64,000 nucleotides of DNA, from NCBI GenBank assembly GCA_900079685.1, contig LT599019.1:699999-763998 (forward strand), given 5' to 3'. Below the pieces are notes generated by a model. That model was not told the DNA's origin. It saw nothing but the letters and a program-made list of their open reading frames with translations, and searched no databases. This DNA comes from an uncultured delta proteobacterium (GTDB lineage: Bacteria > Desulfobacterota > Desulfovibrionia > Desulfovibrionales > Desulfovibrionaceae). The position numbers and the translations under genes were made by a program. The first letter of the stretch is position 1. Each line of letters begins with the position of its first letter. This document shows positions 9,535-18,141 of this stretch, piece by piece.

Positions 9535-10881
9535 ATGACGACGGAACAACTCAAGGCAAGAGTCGCCAATAAAACATTCCTGCGGGTGCTTGTCCCCATT
9601 TTCATCGCCTCGATGCTGGCTTTTATCGACCGGGTGAACATCAGCTTCGCCATGCTCAAAATGAACGCGGACCTCAGTTTTGCCCCGGAAATTTACGGGA
9701 TGGGAGCCGGGATCTTCTTCATGGGGTACGTGCTGTTCGAGGTGCCGGGAGCGATCCTGGCCGAACGGTGGAGCCCGTCCAAATGGATCGCGCGCATCAT
9801 GTTCACCTGGGGGCTGGTCAGCGCGATGATGGCCTTCATGACTACCAGCTGGCACTTTTACATTCTGCGTTTTCTCCTCGGCGCCTGCGAGGCCAGCCTG
9901 TACCCCGTGATATACGCGTGCGTTGTGCCGCGCTGGTTCACCGCGGAAACCAAGGGCAAAGCCATTTCGCTGATTTTAACGTCATTGCCGCTCTCCGCCA
10001 TGATCGGCGGGCCTCTGGCCGGTTTTCTCATCGAGCATGAATTCTTCGCCCTCAAGGGCTGGCAGTTCCTCTTCCTGGTGGAAGGCGGGCTCACCGCCGT
10101 TTACGGTTTCGCCATTCTGCTCTTCCTCAAGGATACCCCCGAGAGCGTGCACTGGCTGACCGACGAGGAAAAAAACTACCTGATCGCGTCAATCAAGGCG
10201 GAAACCTCCAACAAGGTCAAGGAAAAGCACTACTCTCTGCTGCAGGGCCTGACGGACCCCAAAGTGCTGTTCCTGGGCTTCATCTACTTCTGCTGGGTCG
10301 TGGGGTTCTGGGGCTTCAACTTCTGGCTGCCCAAGAGCATCGAGCGCGTGACCGGCGCCGGCGCCGGCACGATAGGCCTGCTGTCGCTCATCCCCGTGAC
10401 GGTCGCCCTGCTGGCGCTGATCTATGTCGGCCACTCCTCGGCCAAGCATGGTGAGACGAAAAAGCATGTGGGCATCCCGCTGATGATCGGTGCGGCGGGT
10501 TTTCTCATCGCCGCCCTGGTGGAAGGCCCGGTGGCTTCCATTGCCGCCTTTACCCTTATTTCCATCGGCGTCTATTCGCCCATGGGCGTGTGGTGGTCCA
10601 TTCCCACCAGCTTCCTCACCGGCGTGGCAGCGGCCGGGGCCACGGGCCTTATCAACTCCATGGGCAACATCGGGGGTTTTGTCGGGCCGAACATCGTCGG
10701 GTACTTCAAGCGCTTAACGGGGATCCAAAGCGATACCGCCGTGTTTTTCATTTTCGCGTTCACGCTCTTCCTCAGCTCAATTCTGGTACTGACGCTCAAG
10801 ATCAGGGAACCCGCCGGCGGCACGAAAGCGCCCCTCCGGGGCAAAGGCGGGCAGACCGTGGCACTTGACCCGGCGGATTGA
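9535..10881 (+). CDS. MFS transporter, anion:cation symporter (ACS) type
   Basis: The start at 9535 has GGAGG seven bases upstream; the frame is open from 9358 but that part has no site. The 448-aa product has about 12 helices and the ACS-family hallmarks: DRVNISFAMLKMNADL after helix 1, GIFFMGYVLFEVPGAILAE, and RFLLGACEASLYPVIYACVVPRWF. ACS members import hexonates, hexuronates, tartrate, phthalate or related organic anions with protons. The substrate cannot be fixed from sequence. A CI-like HTH gene and a WYL regulator follow on the same strand. Confidence 0.87.
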   Translation: MTTEQLKARVANKTFLRVLVPIFIASMLAFIDRVNISFAMLKMNADLSFAPEIYGMGAGIFFMGYVLFEVPGAILAERWSPSKWIARIMFTWGLVSAMMAFMTTSWHFYILRFLLGACEASLYPVIYACVVPRWFTAETKGKAISLILTSLPLSAMIGGPLAGFLIEHEFFALKGWQFLFLVEGGLTAVYGFAILLFLKDTPESVHWLTDEEKNYLIASIKAETSNKVKEKHYSLLQGLTDPKVLFLGFIYFCWVVGFWGFNFWLPKSIERVTGAGAGTIGLLSLIPVTVALLALIYVGHSSAKHGETKKHVGIPLMIGAAGFLIAALVEGPVASIAAFTLISIGVYSPMGVWWSIPTSFLTGVAAAGATGLINSMGNIGGFVGPNIVGYFKRLTGIQSDTAVFFIFAFTLFLSSILVLTLKIREPAGGTKAPLRGKGGQTVALDPAD

Positions 10882-10922
10882 AACGGAAAAGAGCGCCCCT
10901 GGGCGCCGCAACCCCAAACGGC

Positions 10923-10943
10923 CCCCCGGCTCAAAGCCGGGGG
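10923..10943 (+). terminator. stem-loop between MFS and CI-like gene
   Basis: A perfect 9-bp G+C-rich stem with a CAA loop lies 42 bp after the transporter stop. No T run follows, so it may be a weak terminator or a leader structure of the next gene. Confidence 0.45.
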
Positions 10944-10967
10944 AGCCGTCATCACCAGGAGAACACC

Positions 10968-11336
10968 ATGGACAAAGACCCTTTTGCCGCCGCAACGAAA
11001 CGGTTGTTCAAGGTCGCCAAATGCAAAACGCAGCTTCAGTTGGCCAATTTTATGGGCATACGGCAGTCGTCGGTATCCGACGCCATACGCCGCAAAAGCA
11101 TCCCGGCGGAATGGCTGCTCACGCTCCTGCGCCACGACCAGACCAACCCGGACTGGGTCCTGACCGGGAAAGGCCCCCGGTATCTACGGCCTGTCGATGA
11201 CAATACGGTCACGGTCATCCATGTGACGAAGTTCCGGCCAGTGACGGAGAGTTCGACGCAGGAACTCCTGATCGAACTGATGCGCCGGGAGAGGGAACAG
11301 CGGCTCGCCCCGCCGCGGGCCGCGCTGCTCGCCTGA
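10968..11336 (+). CDS. CI-repressor-like HTH protein
   Basis: The start at 10968 follows AGGAG and gives 122 aa. The first 70 residues match the phage CI repressor N-terminal HTH type (ATKRLFKVAKCKTQLQLANF, then RQSSVSDAIRRKSIPAEWLL and NPDWVLTGKGPRY), which is common in Desulfovibrionaceae as stand-alone genes. There is no peptidase/dimerisation domain of full CI; the tail ends with charged helices (LLIELMRREREQRL) that could mediate oligomerisation. It probably binds DNA; the target is unknown. No phage structural genes are nearby. Confidence 0.8.
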   Translation: MDKDPFAAATKRLFKVAKCKTQLQLANFMGIRQSSVSDAIRRKSIPAEWLLTLLRHDQTNPDWVLTGKGPRYLRPVDDNTVTVIHVTKFRPVTESSTQELLIELMRREREQRLAPPRAALLA

Positions 11337-11419
11337 CGGCGCGGCCGGGCGTCGAATTCTCCGGGCGGCTTTAACCGAATTATCCTTGCCCTCCCGGCAG
11401 CGGCGCATTATCAGGGCAT

Positions 11420-12109
11420 ATGGCGCGAGCGGAAAGACTTTTGACGTTGCTGCAATGTTTGCGGCGTTACAAACACCCGGTATCCGGACTGACCCTGGCG
11501 GGAGAACTCGGCGTCAGCCTCCGGACCGTGTACAGAGATATTGCGGCCTTGCAGGCGCAGGGAGCCCGCATCGAAGGCGAGACCGGCGTAGGGTATCTCC
11601 TGCGCCCCGGCTTTACCCTGCCGCCTCTCATGTTCACGGAACCGGAGATCGAAGCCATCGCCCTCGGCGTGCAATGGGTGGCCCAAAGAGGGGGCAGCGG
11701 CCTCGGGAACCCGGCCCGCGACGCCCTTGCAAAAATTTCTTCCGTGCTGACGCCGGAACTCCGCCGTAAGCTTTCCGCATCAACCTTGCTCGTCGGCCCC
11801 GGAAACGCCGCGCGCGTTTCCGATACCGTCCTGGACACCCTGTACGCGGCAATTCGACAGGAGGAAAAAATCCTTCTCCAGTACCGGGACGGAAACGGCA
11901 AGGAATCCTCCCGGATTCTCTGGCCGTTCACCCTGGGCTTTTTCGACAGCGTGCAGCTTGTGGTCGGCTGGTGCGAATTGCGGCACGATTTCCGCAGCTT
12001 CAGAACAGACCGGATTTGTTCTGTTTCATTGACAGGTGAAGCATACCCGCGCAGGCGGAATGCCCTGTTCGACGAATGGCGCGCCGCGCAGGGCATGCTG
12101 GATAAATAA
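11420..12109 (+). CDS. YafY-type transcriptional regulator (HTH + WYL)
   Basis: The 229-aa protein has a DeoR-type winged HTH at the N terminus (LLTLLQCLRRYKHPVSGLTL, LGVSLRTVYRDIAALQAQG) and a WYL-like ligand-sensing region from about residue 130 (IRQEEKILLQYRDGNG, RILWPFTLGFFDSVQLVVGWC, FRSFRTDRI). The Trp-Tyr-Leu triad is altered to FDS. Relatives regulate adjacent small enzymes, and here the VOC protein gene follows 108 bp later on the same strand; this arrangement is common for YafY/VOC pairs. Confidence 0.87.
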   Translation: MARAERLLTLLQCLRRYKHPVSGLTLAGELGVSLRTVYRDIAALQAQGARIEGETGVGYLLRPGFTLPPLMFTEPEIEAIALGVQWVAQRGGSGLGNPARDALAKISSVLTPELRRKLSASTLLVGPGNAARVSDTVLDTLYAAIRQEEKILLQYRDGNGKESSRILWPFTLGFFDSVQLVVGWCELRHDFRSFRTDRICSVSLTGEAYPRRRNALFDEWRAAQGMLDK

Positions 12110-12217
12110 AAAACACTGCTGACAGAATCTGTCATCTCTCCCGGATACCGTCTCTTGAATGCGGCCGCGCAACGCGGTTACCGCATCACGCACAATGCAA
12201 TGCGAAAGGAGATCATG

Positions 12218-12589
12218 ATGTCGGATCCCAGTTTTTTCATGCTGTACGTTGACAACCCGCCGTCCAGCGCGGCGTTTTACTCCCGCCTGCTCGGGCGCGA
12301 CCCCGTCGAAGCGTCGCCGACCTTTGCCATGTTCGCGCTTGATTCGGGCTGCAAGCTCTGCTTGTGGTCCAGGCACACGGTCAAGCCGGAGGCCGCGGGC
12401 GCGGGCGGGGGAGGAGAAACGGCCTTCGCCCTTGAAGGGAACGATGCCGTTGACGCCGCCCATGCCGCCTGGAAGGCGATGGGGGTGTGCATCTTGCAGG
12501 AACCGACGGCCATGGAGTTCGGCTATACCTTCGTGGCCCTTGACCCCGACAACCACCGGCTCCGCGTTTTCGCGCCCGGCGGCGAATAG
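12218..12589 (+). CDS. VOC-superfamily (glyoxalase-like) protein
   Basis: An AAGGAG site precedes two consecutive ATG codons (12215 and 12218); the second has better spacing. The product of about 123 aa shows the betaalphabetabetabeta VOC pattern: FFMLYVDNPPSSAAFYSRLLG at the start and FVALDPDNHRLRVFAPGGE at the end. VOC proteins include glyoxalase I, dioxygenases and antibiotic-binding proteins; the metal-binding residues are not all evident, so the reaction is not assigned. It is followed at once by a strong terminator and preceded by a WYL regulator. Confidence 0.85.
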   Translation: MSDPSFFMLYVDNPPSSAAFYSRLLGRDPVEASPTFAMFALDSGCKLCLWSRHTVKPEAAGAGGGGETAFALEGNDAVDAAHAAWKAMGVCILQEPTAMEFGYTFVALDPDNHRLRVFAPGGE

Positions 12590-12595
12590 CGCTCC

Positions 12596-12632
12596 CCTTG
12601 AACAGGCCGCCGCAAAGGCGGCCTGTTCAAGG
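12596..12632 (+). terminator. strong stem-loop terminator
   Basis: A perfect 16-bp stem (12596-12611 with 12617-12632) with a GCAAA loop starts 6 bp after the VOC stop; only a weak T-rich tail (AATTT) follows. Confidence 0.75.
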
Positions 12633-12718
12633 AATTTACGCGCGTATGCATTGCCGGGAAGGAGGATTTTCCGCCAGTTCGCCGAGGGGAAACATTGTGA
12701 CGGGCACAAGGCCGGGCG

Positions 12719-13630
12719 TCACAGCGCGTCAGAACTCACAATACGGTTACGGCCGGACTTTTTGGCGTCGTACAGGCGCTTGTCCGCTATGGCGATCAGG
12801 CCGTCCTTGTCGTAGGTCCCGTCCGTTTGGCTTTCTCCCACGCCCATGCTCACGGTCACGCTGACCGCTCGGTCGTGGTGGGCAAAAACGGCGGCCTGTA
12901 TCTGTTTGTGAATGCGCCCGGCGATGGAAAGGCAATCCGCCAGGGAAACGCCCGGAAAACAGAGCAGCATCTCCTCGCCGCCATAGCGCACGGCAAAATC
13001 CGAATTCCGGCGGATATAGGAAAGCAGAATGGCGGCAATCTCCCGGATGATTACATCCCCGTGCTGATGGCCGTAAGTGTCGTTGATCTGCTTGAAATTG
13101 TCGATGTCGAGCATCACAAGCGAGACCGGGGCGCACATGGCGCGGCAGTTCGCCAGAGCCAGGGGAAGCCTGTCATCGAGGTACCGCCTGTTCTGCAGGC
13201 CGGTGAGCTGGTCCGTGGTGGAAATTTTATTCAACTTGTCAATGATGGCGGGCACTTCTCCGGAAAAAAGCGAATCCTTGAGGTCCACGGTCATGCTTTT
13301 GGTGATGTCCTTGACCAGCTCCGCCACCAGCCGCTTACCGCACACCTGCAGCGGCACCGACAAAATAAGCAGAACGGAGCCGTTCACATACTCCAGCTTG
13401 ACCACGCTTTCATTGGAATAGTGCGCCCGGATGGACGTGCAGTTTTTGCACCGGCTGTCCGTTCCGAAAACATCGTTGCAGGAGGTTCGCGTTTCCAGAA
13501 CAACGCCGCTTTCCAGATCCTGTATCTTGCCGCTCTCCGCGTCTACAATTCGAGAGATATCAAACAATGAATGAAAAATATCCTGTTCCAACAGCAGCGC
13601 TGTAATATTAGAATACGCGCTTTGCGCCAT
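12719..13630 (-). CDS. diguanylate cyclase with Cys-rich N-terminal domain
   Basis: The 303-aa cytoplasmic protein has a PAS-like N-terminal part with a CNDVF...CKNC arrangement (Cys51, Cys61, Cys64) and a GGDEF domain with DIDNFKQINDTYGHQHGD near 175-192 and the catalytic loop GGEEM at 217-221. Variants with Met at the fifth position are known. Cys arrangements of this kind recur in cyclases that bind a metal or redox cofactor; that is an inference here. It would make cyclic di-GMP in response to an internal signal and has no membrane helix, in contrast to the cyclase at 5633. Confidence 0.86.
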   Translation of the reverse strand: MAQSAYSNITALLLEQDIFHSLFDISRIVDAESGKIQDLESGVVLETRTSCNDVFGTDSRCKNCTSIRAHYSNESVVKLEYVNGSVLLILSVPLQVCGKRLVAELVKDITKSMTVDLKDSLFSGEVPAIIDKLNKISTTDQLTGLQNRRYLDDRLPLALANCRAMCAPVSLVMLDIDNFKQINDTYGHQHGDVIIREIAAILLSYIRRNSDFAVRYGGEEMLLCFPGVSLADCLSIAGRIHKQIQAAVFAHHDRAVSVTVSMGVGESQTDGTYDKDGLIAIADKRLYDAKKSGRNRIVSSDAL

Positions 13631-13995
13631 GGTTCATTCCCCTTTTTTTACGGCATCCCCTAAAAATACTCTGGTAACGTTGCAACTCTTGAATGGAAAA
13701 AGCACAATACACACCGATACATCAGCGTGGCGCGGTCAAAGGTTCATATTGATTATGTAAAGATGTCTAGTAGTTGAGTTTTAATATAGTGTCAACACCG
13801 GCCCCTATCCGGTGCCGGAGCGCGCCCCGCTCAGTGTTCGCGCGCGTTGCACAGGTAGATCCCCGGAATCACTGGCGCGGCACGAGCAGGTAAAGAAATA
13901 GCGCGGCGTTTCCCGCGACAATGCCCGCTTTCAACGCCATTCCGCTTCTCCGGCATGGTGCAAACGAGGAATTGATCCATCAATAATATCAATGT
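13631..13995. other. intergenic region upstream of cyclase and lipoprotein
   Basis: This 365-bp region is A+T-rich near 13690-13800, probably holding the cyclase promoter, and then turns G+C-rich. A short CACCGG/CCGGTG hairpin is seen near 13796-13815. No gene is supported. Confidence 0.5.
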
Positions 13996-15114
13996 ATGAC
14001 TGTTGCAAAACAACATTTTACTTGCGAGCAGCCGATGCCATTCACACAACGGGAAATATCCGACGCCGTGGCGGACGTGCAAGGGATTACGGCGGCCGCC
14101 GTCACCAAGGGGCTGAAACGCGGCTTCGTCCGTATCGGGCCGTCCGGCCCCGCATCCCCGGTGAGGCTTTTCTCCAAGTTTTTAGCGCGGTGCATGCCGC
14201 TCCTGCTTGTCGTTGTCTGCCTGGGGTGCGCGGCGCGCACACCCGCCGAGAACGCGGCGATACTTCAGGCCGAGAGCCTGAACTACGCGGGCGCGGACGC
14301 CTCCGCCCGGGCAACCGGCATCGACAACCCGAGCGTCATCGTGCCGCATGCGAACCTGGATATCGTCAAAGTTGACGGCGTATCCGTGAAAGGAACCGGC
14401 ATACCGGGGGAAAGGGTCGCCTTTGTCGCTCCGGGCACGCGCACGCTCTCCGTTCTTATCGATACGGGCATGTCCGTCGGGCACAGCACGAGCCACACCT
14501 CCGGACGCATAAGCGGCGGCATGGGGGTTTCCTCCAAAGTCGTGCTGCCCGAGAATACCATTACGTTCACTTTTGAAGAGGGCAAGCACTACACCCTGGA
14601 TTACGATATGGGCTGGAGCAGCACGCAGTTTCTTTTCAAGGAGATACCCGACACGCATGCAAAGGCCGACATTCCCGGGTACCTGCGGGAATACGCCGCC
14701 CAGGTTGCGCGGCGGCAAGCCGCCGCAAAGGCGGATGCGGAACGGTTGGCGTCGTATTTGCCTTTTTCCCGGCAAAACCCGGCGTTGCTGGAGGGAAAAT
14801 GGAGCACCGGCGAAGGCGGCAAGGAACTGGAGTTTTCCGGGAACGCCGTAACGTATACGGGCGCAAAATCCGTATTGATCAGCAGCAGGCCGGGGCTTGA
14901 AGGCACATTCATCTTTGACCGGGATACGATCGTGACGCATTGGGAGAAATACCATGCCGTGCTGAAAACGATAACTCGGGCTGAGAGGCCTGATGTATTC
15001 CCGCAAGCGGTCTGGTACTATACGCTGGACGGCGATACGCTGGAAATAAAGCACGGCGGGTGGACGCCGCAGGATATAGGCGGCACGTACAGAAGGGTCC
15101 GGCAGGCGCGCTGA
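13996..15114 (+). CDS. putative lipoprotein of unknown function
   Basis: The open frame is 372 codons, but the protein features begin later: a hydrophobic run and lipobox CMPLLLVVVCLGCAAR ending at Cys78 from the first ATG. A GTG at 14161 would give a normal lipoprotein signal (VRLFSKFLARCMPLLL), and an ATG at 14194 a very short one; neither has a clear ribosome site, so the true start is uncertain and the first 55 codons may be untranslated or a fusion. The mature part holds a DUF2846-like section (VDGVSVKGTGIPGERVAFVAPGTRTL, FEEGKHYTLDYDM) and a C-terminal lipocalin-like segment (LLEGKWSTGEGGKELEF to WYYTLDGDTLEIKHGG). Probably anchored in a membrane; function unknown. Confidence 0.65.
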   Translation: MTVAKQHFTCEQPMPFTQREISDAVADVQGITAAAVTKGLKRGFVRIGPSGPASPVRLFSKFLARCMPLLLVVVCLGCAARTPAENAAILQAESLNYAGADASARATGIDNPSVIVPHANLDIVKVDGVSVKGTGIPGERVAFVAPGTRTLSVLIDTGMSVGHSTSHTSGRISGGMGVSSKVVLPENTITFTFEEGKHYTLDYDMGWSSTQFLFKEIPDTHAKADIPGYLREYAAQVARRQAAAKADAERLASYLPFSRQNPALLEGKWSTGEGGKELEFSGNAVTYTGAKSVLISSRPGLEGTFIFDRDTIVTHWEKYHAVLKTITRAERPDVFPQAVWYYTLDGDTLEIKHGGWTPQDIGGTYRRVRQAR

Positions 15115-15126
15115 AACGACGCAAGC

Positions 15127-15153
15127 GGCCGCGGGCCGGAAAACGTCGCGGCC
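15127..15153. terminator. hairpin between convergent genes
   Basis: GGCCGCG pairs with CGCGGCC across a 13-base loop, 12 bp after the lipoprotein stop and 17 bp before the end of the convergent gene. There is no T run. Confidence 0.4.
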
Positions 15154-15169
15154 CTCCCCATGGGCGGGC

Positions 15170-16408
15170 CTACTTATAGTAAACGGATAAAACCCGGCCC
15201 TCAATGCTTGACGGCCGGGTTTCCTTTCCGCGAAATCCGCCTATTTTTTCAAAGAGTATGGCATCCATGGCTTTTTCCGTGAAGGTATACGTCTGGTCAA
15301 CCGTTGCGGATGAGACGCCGATAAGGGGCTGCTGCTCCAAGAGGCCGACGAGTTCGGGGGAAAGGGTGTGGCAGGCCGCATACCGTTGATCGGCCAATGT
15401 GGGATATTCGAGGATAAACGCGCGTTTCGTCAGCGCGGACGCTTTGCGGAGAAAGGCGAAATATTCTTCTATGTGGTGGATGACGTTGAGGCAGAAGACG
15501 TAATCAAAGGCATCGCGCAGCGGAAGCTCCAGAAAATCGGCTTTATGGTAGGTATTCTCGGTGTGCAACAGTCTCCCGACGAGCATGGCGCCGTTATACC
15601 GCTTGGAGTTCAGCTCAACGCCCACGCCCGGCTTGGCGCCCAGGCGTTCCGCGGCGATCAGGAGGCCGCCGATGGCGCATCCGATGTCGAGCACCGATTT
15701 CCCGGCCAGGGCATCCGGCAAGAGCGATAAAAAATTGTCCCTGTCGTCAAGGTGCCCGTATTTGCTCGGCGTTGTAACCGCATGGGGAAGTTCCACCGTC
15801 TGGTATTCGACAAAGGGGGAGTCGGCAACGGCCTGGACGCTTTCCCGGAGAGGCACCGCGCACGGCTGCCCTTTCAGGTGTTTATGCACAAAAACCCGGT
15901 CGGTGGGGAGAAATGCGTGCTGCCCGTCGGCGCTCGTGGAAAACAGCACGCGATAGGGGATTTTCCGTGTTTCAAAAAGCGCAAAAAAAAGCTCATACAA
16001 CCGGAAGATGTCCGCCACCGCCAAAACATCAAGCCAGAACGCGGCGTCGTAGCGCTTGCCGTCTCCCTCTTCCACGACCTGCCGCGCTTGTATCCGGGCC
16101 GCAAGCTCATTGACCGGCGCGACAAGAACGATTGCTTCGGTGACCCGCCCAGAGGATATGATTTCATGAAGAATGCTCTCTTGCAAAAGAGCGTCCGGAG
16201 GCGTCGTCACGTAGCCGTCCCCTATGACGGGGCCGTTGCAGGAGAGATATCTGTGAAGAATGTTGTAGTGTATATACCCGTCATCCGGAACGCCCGATGC
16301 CGCGATGTCAACGCCGAAAGACGGTGTAACAGTCTTCCCGTCTTGCCGCAGCATCGCGATATAGGAGCTTTTCCCAACAGAAGTCGGCCCAAGAACGAGA
16401 ATAGCCAT
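15170..16408 (-). CDS. P-loop kinase / SAM methyltransferase fusion
   Basis: The 412-aa protein joins two domains. Residues 1 to about 180 are a P-loop NTPase with Walker A GPTSVGKSS (7-15), an acidic IVLVAP strand at 93-98 and an Arg-rich lid-like helix; this resembles small-molecule or nucleotide kinases. Residues 215-412 are a class I methyltransferase: GKSVLDIGCAIGGLL (236-250) is motif I, VGVELN (262-267) the acidic end of strand 2, and FCLNVIHHIEEYFAFL (305-320) motif IV/post-motif. No membrane or signal sequence is present, so it is cytoplasmic. The combination suggests phosphorylation and methylation of one substrate, but no pathway can be named. It stands alone between convergent and decayed neighbours. 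Confidence 0.75.
   Translation of the reverse strand: MAILVLGPTSVGKSSYIAMLRQDGKTVTPSFGVDIAASGVPDDGYIHYNILHRYLSCNGPVIGDGYVTTPPDALLQESILHEIISSGRVTEAIVLVAPVNELAARIQARQVVEEGDGKRYDAAFWLDVLAVADIFRLYELFFALFETRKIPYRVLFSTSADGQHAFLPTDRVFVHKHLKGQPCAVPLRESVQAVADSPFVEYQTVELPHAVTTPSKYGHLDDRDNFLSLLPDALAGKSVLDIGCAIGGLLIAAERLGAKPGVGVELNSKRYNGAMLVGRLLHTENTYHKADFLELPLRDAFDYVFCLNVIHHIEEYFAFLRKASALTKRAFILEYPTLADQRYAACHTLSPELVGLLEQQPLIGVSSATVDQTYTFTEKAMDAILFEKIGGFRGKETRPSSIEGRVLSVYYK
15190..15222 (+). terminator. terminator overlapping the 3' end of the convergent gene
   Basis: AAACCCGGCC pairs with GGCCGGGTTT around a 13-base loop and is followed by pyrimidines. It could end transcription of the plus-strand lipoprotein gene although it lies inside the last codons of the minus-strand fusion gene. 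Confidence 0.4.
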
Positions 16409-16640
16409 ATGGACTCCGGGTTGTGGATGGTAATTGTTGTTTTTCCTGCCGACCGAATACCCTGCGTTGCCCGCTCTTGCTCCGGCGCCTAAAAACGGAC
16501 CGGCAGGGTGAACGCACAGAGGCGCATCATCGGAGCGTCCTGAAAGAGATATCTTTTCTCATAAAAAATAGCCATCGGCTAAACGGGGGAATCACGGGGC
16601 CTTTCGGGTTCTCTGCAAGGCGGCGATGACAAGGCCCGGT

Positions 16641-17210
16641 TCATTTTTTGAAAAACCCAACCATGCCGGGAATCTGCGATGACATACCATGGAGTAGCGC
16701 GCATTCCATGTTCCGCGCGGCTTCCTGAAGCTCCGCCGCCCCCAGCGTCCCGGCAAGACCTGCCATCGTATGGCAAATACGCCGTGCCGTATCGCCATCG
16801 GATCCGGATAACGCTTCGTCAAATTCCGCCAGCATGCCGTGCGACGTTTCAAGAAAGTCATTTTTGACCTTTTCGTACAACGCAACGTTCCCGGCAAGCC
16901 GTTGCACCGCCAAGGCTTCATCAACAACCTTCCGGCCGTTTTCGCGCACGGGGCCGTCTTCATCCGCGAATGGCGCGGCATGCGCGGGCCGGGTGGTGTG
17001 GGAAGTCTGTTCCTCCGGCTGCAGGTACTTCAGAAGGCACTGCCACAGTTCGGATTCCACGAACGGTTTCGGCAAATAGCCGTCCATGCCGTCCCGTAAG
17101 TACCGCTCTTTATCGTGCGCCATGGCATTCGCGGTTAAGGCGATTATGGGCGTTTTCACTCCCAGCTCTTTTATGTGCGCCGCCGCTTCCACGCCATCTG
17201 TTGGCGCGCG
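16641..17210 (-). pseudogene. C-terminal remnant of a hybrid sensor kinase (receiver + HPt)
   Basis: The surviving part begins inside a receiver domain (DGVEAAAHIKELGVKTPIIALTANAM, split; the switch Lys of YLPKPF is present) but the phospho-accepting Asp is lost upstream. It ends with a histidine phosphotransfer domain whose site is in RRICHTMAGLAGTLG. The break coincides with the first TGCAAAAGTGACCCA repeat at 17211, the end of an IS21-like remnant. The frame runs on into the IS without a proper start. The intact gene would have been a multistep phosphorelay kinase of the BarA/ArcB type. Confidence 0.8.
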
Positions 17211-17705
17211 TGCAAAAGTGACCCACTTCCGAGCGTGATGAGCATGCAAAAGTGACCCACCCTGGACAACGGTTTTCTGGAGGGGAAAAGTTCCCTTCGG
17301 AGGACGCCAGGAGATGTTGGGAATGGAGACAATCAGGAAAATTCGGTTAGCCTTGAGTAACGGGATGAGTATCCGGGAAGCATCCAGAAAATTTAACAAA
17401 TCACATAAAACGATTCGCAAGATCACCCGGACGGAAGCAACGAGTTTTCCGTATCGTCGAGAGAAAGAGCATTATCCCGCGCTTGATGGGTATCGCGAGG
17501 CGCTTGAGGCGTTGCTGGAAGCGGAATCGAGTATAGCGGCATCCAAGCGGCGCACCATTCTTTCGTTGTACGAGGAGTTGCAGGGCAAGGGGTATGAGGG
17601 AAGCTACAACTCTGTGCGCCGCTATGCGCGTAAATGGCAGGGCAATCAAGCGCCTTTGTCCGAGGTGTACAGACGTTACGAAAGGATTTTTTTGTACCAC
17701 GCCTG
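17211..17705 (+). mobile_element. IS21-family remnant (left end and istA 5' part)
   Basis: Two copies of TGCAAAAGTGACCCA at 17211 and about 17246 are the multiple terminal repeats typical of IS21-family ends. They are followed by the first 130 codons of an IstA transposase. The catalytic core, istB and the right end are missing, cut off by the IS3-like remnant that begins near 17,705. Confidence 0.75.
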
Positions 17706-17706
17706 A
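17314..17706 (+). pseudogene. istA: IstA transposase fragment
   Basis: The 130-aa reading frame has the IstA N-terminal HTH (METIRKIRLALSNGMSIREA, then SRKFNKSHKTIRKI) and the following region ending YARKWQG. Full IstA proteins are near 400-500 aa with a DDE core, which is absent. The last residues (YERIFLYHA) come from the junction. Confidence 0.8.
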
Positions 17707-18141
17707 AATTTGAGTCCTTTGACGCATTGAATGCGTAATGCTGAGCCTCTCATGGTATGAATCGACCATGCTTTGCCTGCGGGAGACGCTCACCGCTTCC
17801 CCCAGGCTTCGGCTAAAAAATCGCGTTCCACGGTGAGTTGGCCGATCTTGGCATGAAGCGCGTGCAGTTGCTTTTCCCTTTTGGCCTCTTCGGTTTTGAT
17901 TTCACCGGAAAAGACGCCCGCCGCCGATTCCTTGAGCTGCCTTATCCACTTATGGATGAGGGTCTGGTGGACGCCGAACTCGGAACTGAGTTCAGCAATG
18001 GTTTTCTCGCCGGAAAGGGCTGCCAGGGCTACCTTGGCCTTGAAAGCGGGAGCATGGTTTTTTCGTTTGGATATGAGTGTTCTCCTCGTCTGGTTGAGTA
18101 GCTATCACCTCTGTCCGAATTTGGGGGAGCACTTCTATTCC
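17706..18141 (-). mobile_element. IS3-family (IS150-like) remnant
   Basis: The end near 18141 reads AGAAGTGCTCCCCCAAATTC on the minus strand, typical of IS150-group ends, and is followed by orfA and the first 18 or so codons of orfB (SVSRRQSMVDSYHERLSI). The rest of orfB is lost at the junction with the IS21 remnant. Confidence 0.7.
17790..18074 (-). pseudogene. IS3-family OrfA with mutated start
   Basis: The frame gives about 94 aa starting SKRKNHAPAFKAKVALAALSG and ending LAEAWGKR, the standard OrfA with HTH (TIAELSSEFGVHQTLIHKWI) and leucine-zipper-like helix. A GAGGAG site sits seven bases before an ATA codon at the position where ATG is expected, so a single G-to-A change may have removed the start. 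Confidence 0.75.

Noticed and set aside
10968..11336. Prophage, suggested by the CI-like repressor
   Set aside because: No integrase, replication, structural or lysis genes are near; stand-alone CI-like HTH genes are common in this group of bacteria.
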